A stretch of 64,000 nucleotides of DNA from the NCBI GenBank assembly GCA_023251095.1, contig JAHEZL010000006.1, positions 1 through 64,000 on the forward strand, written 5' to 3'. The stretch comes from Flavobacteriales bacterium. Its GTDB lineage: Bacteria > Bacteroidota > Bacteroidia > Flavobacteriales_C > GCA-002722245. The notes under the pieces were generated by a model. That model did no database searches. It was not told the DNA's origin and saw nothing but the letters and a program-made list of their open reading frames with translations. Below, one piece after another: positions 45,140 to 53,596 of this stretch. How positions within the stretch are numbered: position 1 is the first letter of the stretch; every line of letters starts with the position of its first letter. Position numbers and translations under genes: made by a program.

Positions 45140-46024
45140 TTATTTCACCATCAATTTTTCTGTGTGTGATCCAGAAGCACCTGCGATGTTTACAAAGTAC
45201 ATACCTTCAGAGAAGTTAGATACATTGAATTTCAGGTTTTGAGTACCAGCAGCAACGTTTTGAGAAAGAACAACTCTTCCAGTGATGTCAGTTAAAGAAA
45301 CAGTTACGTTTTCTTTAGCAGCGAAATTAACGTTTACAACGTCGTTAGCCGGAGAAGGGAAAATGTTTAAAGCTCCAGAAATTACTTGAGAATCAAAAGT
45401 TGACAACCATCCACCTGTTTGGCTTCCAATTTTAATGTAGTCAATTTTAAAAGTACCTGAAATCAAAGCAACTCCTCCTTTGTCAACATCATCCCAATTA
45501 GTTCTAAATCCAACCACTACAAATCCAATCTTTGTAATATCTACCATTTTATTATCCCAAGTATGATAATCAGTAATTGTTTTTGTGAAAGTATTATCAC
45601 CTACAGTTAATGCTTGTAGTATAGGATTCATGTCTGTATAACCAACTCCATCACCAACAGCCACTAACATTTGAGGAACGGCAACGGAAGAATTTACTTT
45701 AACTTCAACAGTGATACCTCCAGTAAGATTTATTGTGTCCAAATTACAATCCGGATCAACCAATGACATAGCAAAATTTTCAGCGTTTGCCGTTTGTTTT
45801 GAGCCATCTTTATCAATTACAATAGAACCAGCAGTAACATCAGTCAAAGTAAGAGAAGGCACACTATAAACTGGAATTCTAGTAGGGCAATTGTCGGCTG
45901 CTGCACCTGCAAATTCAAATTTATAACCAGTTTTAGTAACATTTGCCACATTGTGATTATCTTGGGCAAAAGTGGAAGTAGCAATAGCTGAAATAGCTAA
46001 TGTTGAAAGTAAAATTCTTTTCAT
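45140..46024 (-). CDS. Secreted protein with T9SS C-terminal sorting domain
   Basis: A 294-residue exported protein. The signal peptide is LLSTLAISAIATSTFAQ. The middle (about 25-215) is a beta-rich domain resembling a carbohydrate-binding or jelly-roll fold (GGITVEVKVNSSVAVPQML, VVGFRTNWDDVDKGG), of unknown ligand. The C-terminal 80 residues are a type A sorting domain (LNIFPSPANDVVNVNFAAKE ... SEGMYFVNIAGASG ... EKLMVK). Its last 36 codons and terminator are repeated 0.8 kb downstream. It is monocistronic. Confidence 0.88.
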   Translation of the reverse strand: MKRILLSTLAISAIATSTFAQDNHNVANVTKTGYKFEFAGAAADNCPTRIPVYSVPSLTLTDVTAGSIVIDKDGSKQTANAENFAMSLVDPDCNLDTINLTGGITVEVKVNSSVAVPQMLVAVGDGVGYTDMNPILQALTVGDNTFTKTITDYHTWDNKMVDITKIGFVVVGFRTNWDDVDKGGVALISGTFKIDYIKIGSQTGGWLSTFDSQVISGALNIFPSPANDVVNVNFAAKENVTVSLTDITGRVVLSQNVAAGTQNLKFNVSNFSEGMYFVNIAGASGSHTEKLMVK

Positions 46025-46255
46025 TTTAGTAGTTTTAAAAAATTAGTAATAATAGTTGCGCATGTAAATTACGTGATAATCTTTCGAAAAGTCAAAAAAA
46101 TATATCAACGCACAACTATAGATCCGAACAAAATCAACATTTATTCGATCTTACTTATTACTAATTTTAAAACTCTGTTAATAAACCAAATTTATTTCCC
46201 TTTTACTGAGTTTTCACAATCTTAAAAATTTCATCACCATTAGTGTCAGTAATTT

Positions 46256-49078
46256 TTACAATTTAACAATTTTCTTATTTGATTCTCCACTATCACCAAT
46301 TACTTTTAAAAGATAAACCCCACTTTCAAAAGCAGAAATATTGGCATTATATGTACCATCTGAAAAAACATTCTCAGAAATAATCATTTCACCTACAGCA
46401 TTGTAAATCTCAACTTTTACATTTCCTCCATTTAACCCCGCAATAGTAAAATTGAATTCCCCTGATGTTGGGTTTGGTGAAACGTTGATTTCAATTGAAG
46501 AAGACAGCATGCGCACATTGGTTTTTTCTGAATAATCATAAATCTTCCCTAAAAAAGCAGACGGCTTAGTGTAATCAAATTGTTTTTTTTCATTTTCTTT
46601 TTTGTAGGAATTAGGAGTAGCCCCCAGCAAAACTGTTTTAATGTCAATCGGCTGTGTTTTAATATGTACTTCCGATCCATTTTTTGCACCAAAACCAGGA
46701 AGAAGATCAACTGTTTTTCCCGCGACAATATTCACATCAGAGCCAGGATTAAAAGTAAAAGAGTTCCCATTTCCTGTATTTCCAAAAGAAATAGTTTCTG
46801 TAACAGTATAGGCAACTTTACCTTTTATTTCCTGGTTAAGAGTTTGTCCACTTCTAACAATCGGACGAACAGTGTTTTTTATGTAATTATCAAATTGCTG
46901 AATCACATAATCTTTAGAATCAGGAGTGATTCTAACATGCTCTTCATTTGTTTCCATACCGTGAATTTCATCAAATGGAGTTTTGATTTTTCCACTAGCA
47001 TTGTCATTAACATTCGTGTATTCCTGCCAAGTTGATTTAACTGATGTACGGGAAACAACACAACCTAAAGCAGATGGTGTTGGAATAAAACAAGCCATAT
47101 TTATAGGAATACTATCTGTATTATTCTCATTATCATCACTTCGAGAGTTATTTGAATTAAAATTCAAACTATACAAAGCCGTATTCCAGCCACCAGCGCT
47201 ATTATCTAATGCTATTTGAGTATTTGTTGTTATTTTTTGCTTGTCGTCAGAACTACTACCTTCAAAAACCGTTGACGATCCATCTGAATTCCAATTTCCC
47301 CATCCATCTAAAGTTAATTTTAATAATTTAAAATTCACTGTTTTTTGAGCATTGGAAGAATAAAGAATATTTCTACCTCCATTAGTGATCCCATAATTCT
47401 TTGAATATTTTGGATAGCCTAATGCATCTAATGTATCATATAAGGTATAATGATTAGTAGTTGGATTACTTGATCCATTTGACTGAGTATGATGAAACAA
47501 TAACAATTGTTGGGCACAAGGTGAATTTACAGCTCCTAATTTACCTTTAAACACCCATCCTACCGGCGGTGTTAATCCAGCAGCATATGCTATTGCATGC
47601 TGCAGAGATAGAGGGATATTAGCTCCTTTATGAGGCGAATCAAATGGAATCCACATTTTCACATAATGTTCTTCATGCGCTCTTTCCATTTTTGTCAATG
47701 CCATCCTTGTTACCAAACCACCCATACTTGGCCCTACCAATATTATTTCTTCCGTTTTATTGTCTCTGTATTCCTTATTAATAATATCATTTAAAAAGCC
47801 CCGCATTGCATTAGCGTTAATAAAAACATCACCCGCTCCATCTAAAAAATTCACAAAGACTAAATCATAACCGTCATTTAAAAGAGCTGGTATTAATTCT
47901 CCACTTTCTTCCTTTTTTGCAATATTCCATGGTGACATGCTTCCATTCGCCATTTCATATAACCCTCTAATATCTTTTTCCATTGGTAAAGCAGTCAGAC
48001 TACCAATCCAACTTGAATTCTTGTGATAATAGTTTCTTTGATCCTCATAATCAAATCCGTCACAAACAATGAAGGGCCTACGTAATTTCCCGCTCGTGTT
48101 TTTTGGATTAAACAGAAAAGTATATTCCAATTTCTCTACAGTAATTGGCTTATTATGAAAACAATGTGGAGAAGCAAGCAAATACGAATAACAAGTAAGT
48201 TTTAAAGAATCATTTCCAACAGGATAATACTTTGTAAATGTTGGCTCAGCTGCACTTCCTCCATTATGATTAATCGGGCCAATTATTGGTGAAGGCTTAG
48301 GGACAACCGATGTCCCCTTTCGCAGGATTGTACTATGCGAATACAAAGTCGATTGCCCGGAAGGCGCATTAGTTAAATTTACTTTAACTACAATTTCAAT
48401 ATTTTCAACAACAGATCTATATGAAACATTTATTATCTCATCTAAAGTCACAGACTTAAATCCTTCTCCATTCCCAAAATCCACCTGAATGGATTGGATT
48501 TTTTGGTTAGTATTAGTAATATAAAGCCAACTTGGAATAATAAAATTCACTTTATCTCCATATATATTATCATCTAAACAACTTGCTGCAAAAGCTTTTT
48601 GAGACAGGTAAGAATTAGGAGTGACATTGTTGCCTTGCAAATAATCAGGAGCTTGAATGAATGTCCCATTAGCTAATCCCGATGAAGGAATTTGTTTAAA
48701 ATCAAAATGTAAAATCCCTATTGGAAAAGCATTTTTCCATCTGCCGAATGCCTGTACTTCTTTTGAAAACTCAGTCATATCAGGCAAAAAAGAATTGTCG
48801 TAATTGGCCAACTTAAGATCAAAATACATTCTTCGCCAATCAAAGGTTGAAATAGTGGTCACTAAATTTGTACCGTTAACTTTTAAAATAGCACCACCAA
48901 ATAAGGTGCGATCAATAAGAACCTGTGATTTTATTTTTGAGGTATCAAGTTTTGAAAGATATTTAACAGGATCATCAAGATAGGCTTCATTAGTTATTGA
49001 ACTTCCCGAGTAAGCCGATTGTGCATAAGTATTCGCACATAAAACAAACGTTAGTATTATTAGAGTAATTTTTCTCAT
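46256..49078 (-). CDS. Large secreted alpha/beta hydrolase with T9SS sorting domain
   Basis: A 940-residue exported protein with a signal peptide (LIILTFVLCANTYAQ). In the middle an alpha/beta hydrolase core is visible: the nucleophile elbow ILVGPSMGGLVTRMAL, then KMWIPFDSPHKGANIPLSL. This resembles PGAP1-like esterases and lipases. A likely catalytic His is later in DEIHGMETNEEHVRI. The C-terminal ~75 residues are a type A sorting domain (INVSPNPTSGEFNFTI ... ESGVYLLKVIGDSGE ... KKIVKL), so it is exported by T9SS. It is next to a lipoprotein and a coiled-coil surface protein on the same strand. The substrate is unknown. Confidence 0.85.
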   Translation of the reverse strand: MRKITLIILTFVLCANTYAQSAYSGSSITNEAYLDDPVKYLSKLDTSKIKSQVLIDRTLFGGAILKVNGTNLVTTISTFDWRRMYFDLKLANYDNSFLPDMTEFSKEVQAFGRWKNAFPIGILHFDFKQIPSSGLANGTFIQAPDYLQGNNVTPNSYLSQKAFAASCLDDNIYGDKVNFIIPSWLYITNTNQKIQSIQVDFGNGEGFKSVTLDEIINVSYRSVVENIEIVVKVNLTNAPSGQSTLYSHSTILRKGTSVVPKPSPIIGPINHNGGSAAEPTFTKYYPVGNDSLKLTCYSYLLASPHCFHNKPITVEKLEYTFLFNPKNTSGKLRRPFIVCDGFDYEDQRNYYHKNSSWIGSLTALPMEKDIRGLYEMANGSMSPWNIAKKEESGELIPALLNDGYDLVFVNFLDGAGDVFINANAMRGFLNDIINKEYRDNKTEEIILVGPSMGGLVTRMALTKMERAHEEHYVKMWIPFDSPHKGANIPLSLQHAIAYAAGLTPPVGWVFKGKLGAVNSPCAQQLLLFHHTQSNGSSNPTTNHYTLYDTLDALGYPKYSKNYGITNGGRNILYSSNAQKTVNFKLLKLTLDGWGNWNSDGSSTVFEGSSSDDKQKITTNTQIALDNSAGGWNTALYSLNFNSNNSRSDDNENNTDSIPINMACFIPTPSALGCVVSRTSVKSTWQEYTNVNDNASGKIKTPFDEIHGMETNEEHVRITPDSKDYVIQQFDNYIKNTVRPIVRSGQTLNQEIKGKVAYTVTETISFGNTGNGNSFTFNPGSDVNIVAGKTVDLLPGFGAKNGSEVHIKTQPIDIKTVLLGATPNSYKKENEKKQFDYTKPSAFLGKIYDYSEKTNVRMLSSSIEINVSPNPTSGEFNFTIAGLNGGNVKVEIYNAVGEMIISENVFSDGTYNANISAFESGVYLLKVIGDSGESNKKIVKL

Positions 49079-49090
49079 GACATTTGGGGA

Positions 49091-49768
49091 TTAATAATAA
49101 ATAGTATCGGTATAAAATTGCAGTGAAGGAATGAAAACACTATCAATCTTGGTTTTCCATCCGTTAGCACTGGTGTATTGTAACTTATAGCGAAGAAACC
49201 TGTCCCCTATCACGTCAATTCCATCAAAAAATCTAACAGAACCTTTCCCGTTAAAACGCTCCGAACTTGTATATAAATTTCCCTCTATATTATCATACGG
49301 CAATATTGTAATAATTAAAGAATCTTCATCTTTTTGAATTTCCGAAATCTTTTTAAAGGGGGAATAAAAAAATGCTTTTGCCTTCATTTCCAGGATAATA
49401 TTTTTATTCAGCTCATTCCCTTTAATTATTATGGACTCTGCCCAATCCGGCGCTCCTAGTATTTCTAAAATGCTATAATTTTCTTTTGTGACCCAAATCC
49501 AAAGACTACTTATTGGTGTATGAACAGGGAATTGATAATATCCATTCTTATCTGAATACACCGAATCTTCTATTTCTCCCACCGCAGAATCCTCTCCATC
49601 TATTTCATAATAAAAATGAACGACGGCAGAATCTATAGGTGATTTTGATCCCCAATTAATTACTCTTCCACTAACAATTTTCAGGTCTTTCTTATCTGAT
49701 GTAATGGAATCTTTTTTACACGAAAAACAGACTGAAAGTATAATTGCGATGACTAAATATTTTTTCAT
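49091..49768 (-). CDS. Hypothetical lipoprotein with a carboxypeptidase-regulatory-like fold
   Basis: A 225-residue lipoprotein. The signal (VIAIILSVCFSCKK) ends in a lipobox cysteine at about 17. The next 90 residues look like a CarboxypepD_reg-like beta-sandwich (IVSGRVINWGSKSPIDSAVVHF ... DKNGYYQFPVHTP). The rest is beta-rich with no family I recognise. It lies 12 bases upstream of the large hydrolase gene and 31 bases after the next gene, so the three are probably one operon producing exported or surface proteins. Confidence 0.78.
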   Translation of the reverse strand: MKKYLVIAIILSVCFSCKKDSITSDKKDLKIVSGRVINWGSKSPIDSAVVHFYYEIDGEDSAVGEIEDSVYSDKNGYYQFPVHTPISSLWIWVTKENYSILEILGAPDWAESIIIKGNELNKNIILEMKAKAFFYSPFKKISEIQKDEDSLIITILPYDNIEGNLYTSSERFNGKGSVRFFDGIDVIGDRFLRYKLQYTSANGWKTKIDSVFIPSLQFYTDTIYY

Positions 49769-49799
49769 AACTCAATTTTTAATTTATTTAATTAACAAA

Positions 49800-51023
49800 T
49801 TATTTATTCTCTGCTTTTAATTCGTCCAATTCTTTTTTCAATTGAATGATATACAAAGTCAACTCTTCAATTTTTTCCATTTGTTTCACTTGCATTTCAC
49901 CAAGACTTAATCCATTTTCTTTGACATCAGCAGCAGTATTGATATTTGGAAGATGTTTGTTTTGGGTAATGAAATTTTCTAATTCATTCAAAGGCATTAA
50001 TTTGTAATCCTTTGCGAAAACGTAATCAGGAAAAGTACCAGCAGTGACTTTGATTTCGCGAGCGTAGGTAACGCCATCTTTGGAACTTACCCTAAAATAA
50101 CTTTTGCCATTTTTAGAAGCATCCAAAATAGGAGAAGTAGTATCTGACACTTCAATTTGAACTCCCCCATTTGGATTAAAAGTTGCTCCGCCAATAAATG
50201 CTCTAGAATATGCAAGTTTAAAACCAACAGCATTCGGAACCGACTCATTCTGAATTTCAAAATGGTCACCCCGAGTTGGGCTCCAGGATTTTCCTATATA
50301 GTACTTATTGCCTCCCTCAAAATTTATTCTTGAATAATAAAAGGTCACAGGAACACTATTAGGACCATACGTACCTGATGTCCCACTACTTTTCAAAGTG
50401 ATCTGAGCTTGTACAGCATTAACCTGCAATGAAGTTGTCGGCGCATCAGTCCCAATCCCAACATTCCCTCCTGAATAAGAAACATTATTCGTCGTCGTAT
50501 TTTTAATCCAATTTGGAGCTTGCCACGTTGCATTTCCACTAGCATCTTTAGCAGTTAAAATATATCCGGCATCTGTTGTACCATTCCCATCAAACCTAAG
50601 GCTCCCGTTCACATGCAGTTTCGCTGACGGATTAGTAACAGCAACCCCAACATTTCCATTGTTCTTTAAAACCAACATTCCTCCATTGCCTCCTTTGGTC
50701 CTTAAAGCAATGTCTGCGTTGCCTTGTGCGTCAAACAAAACATCACCAAAGCCATCATTAAAATCAGTTATATTGAGCAATAATCTTGCGCTTAAATCCG
50801 GCGCGCCCAATCTTTCAAAACTCGCTACCAATTGACTGTTTGAGTAAGTTGATGTACCGTCATTTACTACAGTAAGCGGAATGTACAAATATGGAGATGC
50901 CGTGCCAATTCCAACCGCAGTTGATGTAGTGGTGGTTTTGGTTGCACTTGTCCAGTTGGTTTGCGCATTAACAGAAAAATTTAATGCAAAAGCAGATAAA
51001 CAAAAAAGTAATTTTTTCATCAT
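49800..51023 (-). CDS. Surface protein with beta-rich repeats and C-terminal coiled coil
   Basis: A 407-residue secreted protein. The signal peptide is LLFCLSAFALNFSVNAQ. Repeats like VGIGTASPYLYIPLTVVN, NVGVAVTNPSAKLHVNGSL and NVGIGTDAPTTSLQVN are tail-fibre-like, and the C-terminal part (LNELENFITQNKHLPNI ... GLSLGEMQVKQMEKIEELT) ends in a coiled coil. Such proteins are common Bacteroidota surface proteins and contain the LPNI motif near the end. No T9SS domain is seen. Phage origin is not implied; no other phage gene is near. It is the first gene of an operon with the lipoprotein and hydrolase genes. Confidence 0.8.
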   Translation of the reverse strand: MMKKLLFCLSAFALNFSVNAQTNWTSATKTTTTSTAVGIGTASPYLYIPLTVVNDGTSTYSNSQLVASFERLGAPDLSARLLLNITDFNDGFGDVLFDAQGNADIALRTKGGNGGMLVLKNNGNVGVAVTNPSAKLHVNGSLRFDGNGTTDAGYILTAKDASGNATWQAPNWIKNTTTNNVSYSGGNVGIGTDAPTTSLQVNAVQAQITLKSSGTSGTYGPNSVPVTFYYSRINFEGGNKYYIGKSWSPTRGDHFEIQNESVPNAVGFKLAYSRAFIGGATFNPNGGVQIEVSDTTSPILDASKNGKSYFRVSSKDGVTYAREIKVTAGTFPDYVFAKDYKLMPLNELENFITQNKHLPNINTAADVKENGLSLGEMQVKQMEKIEELTLYIIQLKKELDELKAENK

Positions 51024-51218
51024 AAAGGTATTTAGTTATAAAATTAGGTTTGCGCCGAAGCGCGGAAACGAAAATAAATTTTAAGTATCAAAAAATAATC
51101 TGAGGCGAAACTAAATTTAAAAAACAGGATGCTCTTATTGATGTTTAATAATGTGAAAAAATAATTTGCGGATTTTGCAAAAACAAGACGGAATGTACTG
51201 TAAAACACAACATTTATG

Positions 51219-51412
51219 ATCTTCTTTTAAAAGAAGCAAATCCTCTTACTTTTTCCTTGATGAAAAAGTAACAAAAAATCAAGCGCCAGGATATGCTTCA
51301 GCGCGCGTCGCGAAATTTTTTATCCGTCGGTGACGGAAAAATTTCACTCCCGCCATCGCTGGCCCGCATCCTGGCTCGGGCCTTCGCACGAAGTTAGTTA
51401 CCCATTTCCTGA
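51219..51412 (-). repeat. Structured intergenic element, copy 3 (minus strand)
   Basis: Reads on the minus strand. It has the 5' sequence ATGGGTAACTAACTTCGTG, a closing stem of 8 bases (GCCAGGAT at 51285-51292 with ATCCTGGC at 51368-51375), a second hairpin (51246-51255 with 51262-51271) and CTTCTTTTAAAAGAAG at 51221-51236. The interior differs from the other copies, but the stem is conserved. Confidence 0.85.
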
Positions 51413-51432
51413 TAATTATTGATAAAAACTAA

Positions 51433-51478
51433 GGGATTGCTTCAATTTTTGAGTACAAAAATTTTCGCAATGACGTAG
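51433..51478 (+). repeat. Third copy of the TTTGAGTAC repeat
   Basis: GATTGCTTCAATTTTTGAGT and CGCAATGACGTA repeat the right arm of the 17801-17918 inverted pair with only small changes and two short insertions. Confidence 0.8.
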
Positions 51479-51495
51479 GGTCGCAACAATGAACT

Positions 51496-51630
51496 TCAGG
51501 GAATGAGTTACTAACTTCGTGCGAAGGCCCGAGCTAAGAGGCGGGCGCGCGAAAGATTTTTCGTGTGGGAGCAGCATCTCTTAGCTCTTGATTTTTTGTT
51601 ACTTTTTCATCAAGGAAAAAGTAAGAAGAC
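51496..51630 (+). repeat. Structured intergenic element, copy 4
   Basis: Same 5' sequence (GAGTTACTAACTTCGTGCG). The closing stem is perfect for ten bases: GAGCTAAGAG at 51531-51540 with CTCTTAGCTC at 51578-51587. The second hairpin is 51599-51608 with 51615-51624. The final palindrome is absent; AAGAAGAC follows directly. Confidence 0.85.
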
Positions 51631-51730
51631 CTGTCCCCCAATTTGTCCCCCGACACTCAATAATTACGGCATAGTAATTGAAAAGTATCCCCCGTCCGCT
51701 ATTGGACTACTATTAACTAATTACACTATT

Positions 51731-52438
51731 ATGAAAAAAACAATTTTACTCGCCTTTTCGGCGTTTGCTTTGTTGGGTACTGCCTTGGCCCAAAATTCAA
51801 ACGTATCGGTTTCCAACCTTAGCAGCAACAGCTATTTTGGTGGTTACAACAACAACACAAAAATGATCACAGGAATTAATTTTGAAATTCTGGCCGATTT
51901 AAAAACCAGCTCCTTAGCTACTTTAGATGATTTTGAAGTGAGCCTTTATTTATGGGATGGAAACAATCCTATAAAAATTAAAACTTACACTATTTCAGGA
52001 ATGCACCAAGCTTCAGCGATGGATTACACAAACGAAAGCGTTGACTTGAGTCAGGTTAGCAATCTGGCCGACGGACAATACCGCTTGGGAGTATGGGCCA
52101 ACTCCGACATTGGTATTCCTCAACCTCCGGATGATGGTAGCGACAATGCCTTTTTAATTAAAGTTGACGATGATTTAAACAAAAGCTACATCAACTTTAC
52201 AGCCGGCGGCGGATCGGGAAATGGAATTGAAGTTACCACAAAAACAGGGATCTCTATGCCAAATCCTTTATCGGCAGATCAACTTTCATTAATCATTCAA
52301 AGCAATTCTTTGACCTCGGTAGCAGTTTACAACGTGATTGGAAAACAACAGGATCTATCTAATTTGAGTGAGGGTATTTACTTTGTTAACTACATTAAAA
52401 ACAACGAACAATATTCAGTTAAATTGAATATCCAATAA
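51731..52438 (+). CDS. Hypothetical secreted protein with a T9SS-like C terminus
   Basis: A 235-residue protein with a signal peptide (ILLAFSAFALLGTALAQ). The central region is beta-rich, of unknown family. The C-terminal part (SMPNPLSADQLSLIIQSN ... LTSVAVYNVIGKQ ... SEGIYFVNYIKNNEQYSVKL) looks like a shortened type A sorting domain, so T9SS export is likely. I took the ATG at 51731, where the signal peptide starts; the frame extends upstream into copy 4 of the repeat, which is not part of the gene. It is followed by a strong terminator. Confidence 0.75.
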   Translation: MKKTILLAFSAFALLGTALAQNSNVSVSNLSSNSYFGGYNNNTKMITGINFEILADLKTSSLATLDDFEVSLYLWDGNNPIKIKTYTISGMHQASAMDYTNESVDLSQVSNLADGQYRLGVWANSDIGIPQPPDDGSDNAFLIKVDDDLNKSYINFTAGGGSGNGIEVTTKTGISMPNPLSADQLSLIIQSNSLTSVAVYNVIGKQQDLSNLSEGIYFVNYIKNNEQYSVKLNIQ

Positions 52439-52460
52439 TTTTTGATGTTGAATAATTGAG

Positions 52461-52490
52461 AAGGGCCGGAGTAATCCGGCCTTTTTTGTT
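52461..52490 (+). terminator. Terminator after the hypothetical secreted protein
   Basis: GGCCGGA / TCCGGCC stem with a GTAA loop and a run of six T. It follows the stop codon at a 23-base distance. Confidence 0.88.
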
Positions 52491-52502
52491 TTGATCTTCC
52501 GT

Positions 52503-52566
52503 AGGGGGGCGCCTTGCGGGTGCCCAACCATATACAGGGTGTGGGTACCCGCAAGGGGTACCCCTA
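52503..52566. repeat. GC-rich inverted repeat
   Basis: Arms of 26 bases (GTAGGGGGGCGCCTTGCGGG.. and ..CCCGCAAGGGGTACCCCTAC) pair with about five mismatches. This is a REP-like palindrome between convergent genes, GC-rich in an AT-rich genome. Confidence 0.7.
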
Positions 52567-52582
52567 CAAATGCATTCACGAA

Positions 52583-53596
52583 TCAATACTGCGATAAAGC
52601 ACTCTTATGCTTTTCCTTAATAATGCCTTTAAGTTTCTGTGGTTTTAGCACCTTCACATTATCTCCATAACTCAATATTTGCTCCACCAGTTCATGCGTG
52701 AGTGTAACATTTAATTTTACTGTTACAGGAGATGCTTTGGTAATTTCCTGACTGCTATGCAAAGGCTGACTCTTTATATATTCGGCCTGAGTGCCTTTAA
52801 ATTCAAGCTCCACAGCGATTGGTTCTTCATCAATTTGAGTGATGCCGAAAGAATATTTAAAAAATAAAGAAGGATCAAAATTTTTCAAAACTTTATATAC
52901 TTCGGGTTTGCTTTCCAGCTTCACCACCCTATCCAATCCGTAAGTAATTACTTTTTGTTTTGCTTCGTTGTAGCAGATTAAATACCAGCGGTGTTTGTAT
53001 TCCTTCAAAAGATAAGGATGCACAATATTATCCGATGCTTTATCTTTTCCGAAGGCTTTGTACTGAATAAATAATTTTAATTTTTCCTTAATAGCCGACA
53101 AAATAGTTGGCAGATATTCGCTTCCCGATGCAGTATCCATCTGATCAAACTGAACATACTGAACAATGGCTTCATCCTTCACTTCGGAAGAAATATTCAT
53201 GCGGTTAAAAATCTTGTCGATAGCGAAACGAAATTGTTTAAACATATCGTTGTCGCGAAATTGATACAAGGTTCTTGCAGCAAACTGAATGGCCGACAAA
53301 TCATCGTCGTTCAGCGGAATATCGTCGATAGAATATTTGGGATCTTCATAAAAATATCCCTTCTCTCTTTTGCTGAATTTAATAGGTGCATGATACGCCA
53401 GCTCGTCGTCTTCACGCATGGCGCGCAAATCTTTTTCAATGGTGGATTTTGAAATAGCATCGCCCATATCCGAGCCGTACAGCGCCTCTTCGCAGGCAGC
53501 CATCAAATCATCAATCGTCGGATAAGGTTTGTATTTATTCCTCAGCCGCTTGTCGATGATGCGGTAACGCAGCAATGCATGTTTGTTAGATGCCAT
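52583..53596 (-). CDS. WYL domain-containing transcriptional regulator
   Basis: A 337-residue protein. The N-terminal part (KHALLRYRIIDKRLRNK ... TIEKDLRAMREDDELAY) is a winged helix-turn-helix, and the C-terminal two thirds a WYL domain (LKLFIQYKAFGKDKASD ... HPYLLKEYKHRWYLICYNEA) that senses nucleotides or other ligands. Regulators of this kind often control DNA repair or defence genes. It is the last gene of an operon with a CoA-binding protein, recF and a DciA-like gene, with one-base spacing to the previous stop. The target is not shown. Confidence 0.9.
   Translation of the reverse strand: MASNKHALLRYRIIDKRLRNKYKPYPTIDDLMAACEEALYGSDMGDAISKSTIEKDLRAMREDDELAYHAPIKFSKREKGYFYEDPKYSIDDIPLNDDDLSAIQFAARTLYQFRDNDMFKQFRFAIDKIFNRMNISSEVKDEAIVQYVQFDQMDTASGSEYLPTILSAIKEKLKLFIQYKAFGKDKASDNIVHPYLLKEYKHRWYLICYNEAKQKVITYGLDRVVKLESKPEVYKVLKNFDPSLFFKYSFGITQIDEEPIAVELEFKGTQAEYIKSQPLHSSQEITKASPVTVKLNVTLTHELVEQILSYGDNVKVLKPQKLKGIIKEKHKSALSQY

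Larger units (their letters stand above)
51024..51730. other. 707-base intergenic region rich in repeats
   Basis: No gene is found. It holds the promoter side of the gene on the minus strand, copies 3 and 4 of the structured element placed head to head, and between them one unit of the dispersed TTTGAGTAC repeat (51433-51478). Confidence 0.8.

Noticed and set aside
49800-51023. Tail-fibre-like repeats suggesting a prophage
   Set aside because: No capsid, portal, terminase, integrase or lysis gene is nearby, and such repeats with an LPNI/coiled-coil end are common in ordinary Bacteroidota surface proteins.
40779-51630. Insertion sequences as the source of the repeats
   Set aside because: No transposase gene or IS-type terminal repeats lie in or beside the elements in this window; a transposase acting from elsewhere cannot be excluded.
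51563-51730. In-frame upstream extension of the secreted protein gene
   Set aside because: This part falls in copy 4 of the structured element and the extension has no signal peptide; the normal signal peptide begins at 51731.
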